Assembly: GCA_031401815.1 (NCBI GenBank)
Contig: JANNRW010000421.1
Coordinates: forward strand, 1-10,177
Direction of reading: 5' to 3'
Source of the DNA: JANNRW01 sp031401815
GTDB taxonomy: Bacteria > Desulfobacterota > Desulfuromonadia > Geobacterales > DSM-12255
DNA: 10,177 nt
Below the pieces are notes generated by a model, which had not been told where the DNA came from, made no database searches, and was given only the letters and a program-made list of their open reading frames with translations. A program made the translations under genes and the position numbers. The stretch's first letter is position 1. Every line of letters starts with the position of its first letter. Below are positions 6,573 through 10,177 of the stretch, in pieces.

Positions 6573-6970
6573 AGGCTATCTTTATTGACACGTCAGCCTT
6601 CTATGCACTGCTGGACGCTGATGATGCCGGGCACAGCAAGACAAAAAAAGCCTGGGCAGAAATACTTGGTGACAATTCATTGCTGACGACCAGCAACTAT
6701 ATTCTGGTGGAAACCTTTGCCCTGGTGCAGCACCGCCTGGGGGTCAATGCCGTGCGCCTGTTTCAGGAAGATATCGTGCCGCTGCTCGACATTCGCTGGG
6801 TTGACGCTCCGGTTCATGCTGCCGCAACCAGCGCCCTGTTGGCAGCCGGGAGGAAACAGCTCAGCCTGGTGGATTGCAGTTCTTTCGAAATAATGCGCAG
6901 AGCGGGGATCAGGTGGGCGTTTACCCTTGACAGGCATTTCAGAGAGTATGGTTTTGAGTGTGCGCCATGA
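6569..6970 (+). CDS. vapC: PIN-domain toxin ribonuclease, VapC type
   Basis: A 133-residue PIN-domain endoribonuclease. VapC toxins cleave tRNA or rRNA in a Mg2+/Mn2+-dependent way and are held inactive by VapB. The acidic metal-binding quartet is intact: D7 (IDTSAF), E48 (LVETF), D102 (SLVDCSSF) and D121 (FTLDRHF). Length is normal for the family and there is no frameshift, so the toxin is probably functional. The start is GTG at 6569, inside the antitoxin's GTGA junction. An ATG start is not available near the conserved N-terminal strand. Its RNA target cannot be predicted from sequence. A strong terminator follows 48 nt after the stop. Confidence 0.92.
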   Translation: MKAIFIDTSAFYALLDADDAGHSKTKKAWAEILGDNSLLTTSNYILVETFALVQHRLGVNAVRLFQEDIVPLLDIRWVDAPVHAAATSALLAAGRKQLSLVDCSSFEIMRRAGIRWAFTLDRHFREYGFECAP

Positions 6971-7018
6971 CTCCTTAAATTTTGCAATGCATCTATCGAT
7001 CCAGTTTTATCAACTCGC

Positions 7019-7054
7019 AAAAAGCCCTGCCTCCGGAAGGAAGCAGGGCTTTTT
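7019..7054 (+). terminator. Rho-independent terminator after vapC, near copy of 6227-6262
   Basis: Two 16-nt arms enclose a GGAA tetraloop, again of GNRA type and closed by C-G. It differs from the hairpin at 6227-6262 at only 2 of 36 positions: one change replaces a C/A mismatch by a T-A pair and the other changes the second loop base. Its A-tract/T-tract stem could also stop leftward transcription arriving from pyruvate carboxylase. Confidence 0.9.
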
Positions 7055-7096
7055 ACATTTGGTTATTGAAAAGTTTCACGGCTTTGAGAAATGAGT

Positions 7097-7181
7097 CATC
7101 TGCAAGGCGCACCGCAGGAGGAAGTGCGAGGCGTAGCAGCGCTACGTTGAGCGCTTCATCCGAGGAGCAACGCCGCAGATG
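7097..7181. repeat. 85-bp imperfect palindrome between vapC and pyc
   Basis: It opens with CATCTGC (7097-7103) and closes with GCAGATG (7175-7181). The centre is a perfect stem, CGTAGC (7132-7137) and GCTACG (7141-7146), with a 3-nt loop. Between ends and centre the arms pair imperfectly, with many G-T wobbles (GAAGTGC against GCGCTTC). It lies 21 nt after the pyc stop, in the convergent gap. I recall similar GCATCTGC-bounded palindromes as dispersed repeats in Geobacter-like genomes, but could not verify this. On the pyc transcript it would fold into a long hairpin that may protect or end the mRNA. The rest of the gap (7055-7201) shows nothing else. Confidence 0.7.
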
Positions 7182-7201
7182 GGCGTTTTTGATCGCGAAT
7201 A

Positions 7202-10177
7202 TCACACCATTACGACGACCAGATCTTCCTTCTCCACCTTCTCCCCCTCCTTGAACTTCACCTCCACCACCTTGCCGTCCGCCTTTGCCTTGATGTTCGT
7301 CTCCATCTTCATAGCTTCGGTGACGAGCAGAACATCCCCTGCTTTTACCTCTTCTCCAGCCTTGACGCAGACCTTGATTACCTTGCCCGGCATCGGTGCG
7401 CCGATATGGCCGGCGTTCCCCTTGTCGGCCTTCTCCCGGACAACTTCATCAGACTGGCTCGACTGATCCCGGACAGTTACTGAGCGGGCATTGCCGTTCA
7501 GCTCGAAGTAGACCTGACGGGTGCCATCCTTTTGCACCCTGCCGATGGCGTTAAGCTTGATGATAAGGGTCTTGCCAGCCTCGATGTCCAGTGAAGTCTC
7601 CTGTCCTGCCTCAAGGCCGTAGAAAAAGATCGGTGTGGGGATGACAGAGGTATCTGAATACTCCTGGCGGTGCCGGTCAAAATCAGGATAGACATTCGGA
7701 TAGAGGATGGCAGAGATAAGCGCCTTGTCGTCAATCCTGTGCCCGAGTTTCTCCTCAAGTTTCAGTCTCTCTTCTTCGAAGTCTACCGGCTCAAGCAGTT
7801 CACCCGGACGGCAGGTGATCGGTTCAGCCCCTTTGAGGATGATCTTTTGCAGCTCTTGCGGCCACCCCTGGTAAGGCTGGCCCAGCATCCCCTTGAACAT
7901 GCCGACAACTGATTCGGGAAAAGCAAGATCCTCCTTTGTTGTAAAGACATCTTCAGGCTGCAGGTTGTTTTTGACAAGGAACATTGCCATGTCACCTACC
8001 ACCTTTGAAGAGGGGGTGACTTTTACAATGTCGCCAAACATCATGTTGACCTGGTGGTACATCTCCTTGCACTCATCCCACCTTTCGATAAGCCCAAGAC
8101 CCGCGACCTGCGGCTTGTAGTTCGAGTACTGACCGCCTGGTATCTCGTGATGATAAACCTCGGCAGTGCCGCTTTTAAGCCCGGATTCAAATGGTGAGTA
8201 GTAGTCCCGCACAGTCTCCCAGTAGTTGGCCAGCTTCTGGAGCCCTGCTGCATTTACCTGAGGATCGCGCTCGCTCCCTTCGAGGGTTGCCACCAGGGCA
8301 TTTAAATTCGGTTGCGCTGTCAGTCCGGAGAGGGAAGAGAGGGCTGCATCGACAATATCCACCCCTGCTTCTGATGCTTTAAGCAGCATGGCGCTCCCGT
8401 TCGAGGAGGTGTCATGAGTATGTAGATGCACCGGAATGCCGATATTTTCCTTTAGAGCTTTCACCAGCTTGTAGGCCGCAAGTGGCTTCAACAGACCAGC
8501 CATATCCTTGATCGCCAGGATATGCGCCCCCATCTGCTCCAGCTCCTTTGCCATCCCCACGTAGTAGTCCAGCGGGTACTTGTCGCGCTTTGGATCGGTA
8601 ATGTCGCCGGTGTAGCAGATGGCTGCCTCGCATATTTTCCCGCTTTTGCGCACTGCCTCCATTGCTACCTTCATACCGGTAGTCCAGTTGAGCGAATCGA
8701 AAACACGGAATATATCGACCCCTGAGTTCGCTGCCTCTTCGACAAATTTCTGAACGACATTGTCAGGATAGTTTGTATAGCCGACTGCATTGGAGCCCCT
8801 GAGCAGCATCTGGAAGAGGATGTTGGGAATCATTTCGGAAAGTTTGTGCAGCCTCTGCCACGGATCTTCCTTCAGAAAACGCATGGAGACGTCAAATGTC
8901 GCTCCCCCCCAGCATTCAAGGGAGAAGAGGTCTGCGCCAAGGTAGGAGGTCGGCTCCGCAATCTTCAACAGATCATAAGTCCGGACACGGGTGGCAAGGT
9001 TTGACTGATGGGCGTCACGCATGGTTGTGTCGGTAATGAGGAGCTTGTTTTGCGCCAGAATCCACTTGGACAGGCCCTCAGGACCCAGTTTCATGAACAG
9101 ATCCTTGCTTCCTATCGGGCGCGGCTTTGTAATATCTATCTCAGGTACTCTTGCTTCGATAAGTTCGCCTGATTTGAGCGGCTTTACCACCCCTGGTGAA
9201 CCGTTAACAATGACATCGCCAAGAAATGAGAGCACCTTGCTTGCGCGATCCTTTTTCTCCCGGAAGCGAAGAAGCTCAGGATGCTTTTCGATAAAAGAGG
9301 TATCGCATTTCCCTTTGATAAAGACCGGATGGGTGACCACATTTTCAAGAAAACCGATATTGGTCTTGACCCCTCTTACACGGAACTCCTGCAAAGAGCG
9401 ATTCATGATGTGAGCGGCGTCCAGAAATGATAGTCCCCATGAACTTACCTTGACAAGGAGAGAGTCATAATGGGGGGTGATCTTGGCACCGGTGAAGGCA
9501 TTGCCCGCATCAAGCCGGACACCAAAGCCGGCAGCGGAGCGATAAGTGGTGAGGGTGCCGAAATCAGGTGCAAAGTTGTTGCCCGGATCTTCTGTTGTAA
9601 TCCGGCACTGAATGGCATAGCCCCTCATGTCAATGGCCGACTGGCTCGGTATGTTAATCTCCTGATCCGAGAGTTTTGCACCCTGGGCGACCAGAATCTG
9701 GTACTGAACAAGGTTTCGACCGGTGATCATCTCGGTTACAGTATGCTCGACCTGAATTCGCGGGTTCATCTCGATAAAATAGTGCGTCCCCTCTTCATCA
9801 AGGAGAAACTCTATGGTGCCTGCGTTACGATACCTGACATGACCTGCTATCTTCAGAGCTGCAGTGCATAGCTCCTCGCGCTGGGTCTGGGTAAGGCAGA
9901 GAGCAGGGGCAAACTCTACTACCTTCTGATGACGGCGCTGCACAGAGCAGTCCCGTTCGAAAAAGTGAACCAGGTTGCCGTGATTATCTCCCAGTATCTG
10001 AACCTCGATATGTTTCGGATTCTCGATATAGCGCTCCAGGAAGACGGCTGCATTGCCAAACGACGCCCGCGCCTCACTCCCGGCTGCCACAAGCCCCTCC
10101 AGCAGCTCTTTCTTGTTCCGGGCGACCCGCATGCCACGGCCACCACCACCGGCAGAAGCCTTGATGATGATCGGATA
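7202..10177 (-). CDS. pyc: Pyruvate carboxylase (5' end outside window)
   Basis: Single-chain biotin enzyme that carboxylates pyruvate to oxaloacetate using ATP and bicarbonate. The reading frame is open to the right edge; its first visible residues (YPIIIKASAGGGGRGMRVAR) are the ATP-grasp glycine loop of biotin carboxylase, so about 150 N-terminal residues are missing and the full protein is probably ~1,145 residues. Order of domains: biotin carboxylase (IEMNPRIQVEHTVTEMITG at its active site); carboxyltransferase, starting TTMRDAHQS, with the active-site Lys in AIKDMAG (codon 8507-8509) and the metal-binding histidines of HTHDT (codons 8420-8422 and 8414-8416); the PYC/OADA region; and a C-terminal biotin carrier domain with the biotinylated Lys in EAMKMET (codon 7307-7309). 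The three-domain order separates it from acetyl- or propionyl-CoA carboxylase subunits. All key residues seen are intact. Bacterial homologues are often activated by acetyl-CoA. Confidence 0.97.
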   Translation of the reverse strand, partial: YPIIIKASAGGGGRGMRVARNKKELLEGLVAAGSEARASFGNAAVFLERYIENPKHIEVQILGDNHGNLVHFFERDCSVQRRHQKVVEFAPALCLTQTQREELCTAALKIAGHVRYRNAGTIEFLLDEEGTHYFIEMNPRIQVEHTVTEMITGRNLVQYQILVAQGAKLSDQEINIPSQSAIDMRGYAIQCRITTEDPGNNFAPDFGTLTTYRSAAGFGVRLDAGNAFTGAKITPHYDSLLVKVSSWGLSFLDAAHIMNRSLQEFRVRGVKTNIGFLENVVTHPVFIKGKCDTSFIEKHPELLRFREKKDRASKVLSFLGDVIVNGSPGVVKPLKSGELIEARVPEIDITKPRPIGSKDLFMKLGPEGLSKWILAQNKLLITDTTMRDAHQSNLATRVRTYDLLKIAEPTSYLGADLFSLECWGGATFDVSMRFLKEDPWQRLHKLSEMIPNILFQMLLRGSNAVGYTNYPDNVVQKFVEEAANSGVDIFRVFDSLNWTTGMKVAMEAVRKSGKICEAAICYTGDITDPKRDKYPLDYYVGMAKELEQMGAHILAIKDMAGLLKPLAAYKLVKALKENIGIPVHLHTHDTSSNGSAMLLKASEAGVDIVDAALSSLSGLTAQPNLNALVATLEGSERDPQVNAAGLQKLANYWETVRDYYSPFESGLKSGTAEVYHHEIPGGQYSNYKPQVAGLGLIERWDECKEMYHQVNMMFGDIVKVTPSSKVVGDMAMFLVKNNLQPEDVFTTKEDLAFPESVVGMFKGMLGQPYQGWPQELQKIILKGAEPITCRPGELLEPVDFEEERLKLEEKLGHRIDDKALISAILYPNVYPDFDRHRQEYSDTSVIPTPIFFYGLEAGQETSLDIEAGKTLIIKLNAIGRVQKDGTRQVYFELNGNARSVTVRDQSSQSDEVVREKADKGNAGHIGAPMPGKVIKVCVKAGEEVKAGDVLLVTEAMKMETNIKAKADGKVVEVKFKEGEKVEKEDLVVVMV

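Noticed and set aside
6982..7466. Plus-strand open frames across the vapC-pyc gap
   Set aside because: They run through the terminator, the palindrome and the antisense of the biotin carrier domain; low-complexity Ser/Pro-rich products with no ribosome site.
9021..9871. Plus-strand frames of ~130 codons opposite pyruvate carboxylase
   Set aside because: Antisense shadows of strongly conserved biotin carboxylase sequence.
10130..10132. ATG as the start of pyruvate carboxylase
   Set aside because: The frame continues upstream to the window edge with the ATP-grasp loop (YPIIIKASAGGGG), so this Met is internal and the true start is outside.

Overview
The window looks like chromosomal DNA of a Geobacter-type bacterium (order Geobacterales, formerly Deltaproteobacteria). 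This rests on the single-chain pyruvate carboxylase, the DUF4911-like small protein, the GAF/GGDEF signalling protein, and two intergenic repeats of a kind I recall from Geobacter genomes. The assignment is inference, since no rRNA or other marker gene is present.

Left block, minus strand (about 64-4067), read right to left: a small DUF4911-like protein; a 218-bp dispersed repeat built from 9-10-nt GGAT units; tldD, a TldD/PmbA-family metalloprotease; and a cytoplasmic sensor protein. The sensor has a cysteine-rich N-terminus, two GAF regions and a GGDEF domain whose active site is destroyed while its c-di-GMP inhibitory-site motif (RxxD) is kept. A GC-rich hairpin with a T-tract at the far left edge probably terminates a rightward gene outside the window.

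Middle block, plus strand (4094-6262): a candidate sigma-70-type promoter, an NAD(P)-dependent aldehyde dehydrogenase with all catalytic residues, an unrecognised 191-residue protein 27 nt downstream with its own Shine-Dalgarno, and a strong terminator with a GNRA tetraloop.

Toxin-antitoxin cassette, plus strand (6268-7054): its own promoter with possible operator repeats, a ribbon-helix-helix antitoxin (VapB type), a PIN-domain toxin (VapC type) joined by a 4-nt GTGA overlap, and a second terminator. That terminator matches the first at 34 of 36 positions, so the cassette is bracketed by near-identical hairpins.

Right block, minus strand (7097-10177): an 85-bp imperfect palindrome in the convergent intergenic gap, then most of a pyruvate carboxylase gene whose first ~150 codons lie beyond the right edge. 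The enzyme supplies oxaloacetate from pyruvate, an anaplerotic step expected in acetate-oxidising Geobacter-like organisms.

Most of the window is ordinary core metabolism. The points worth following up are the degenerate GGDEF protein, the hairpin-bracketed vapBC pair, the GGAT-periodic repeat that supplies the DUF4911 stop codon, and the orphan protein coupled to the aldehyde dehydrogenase.
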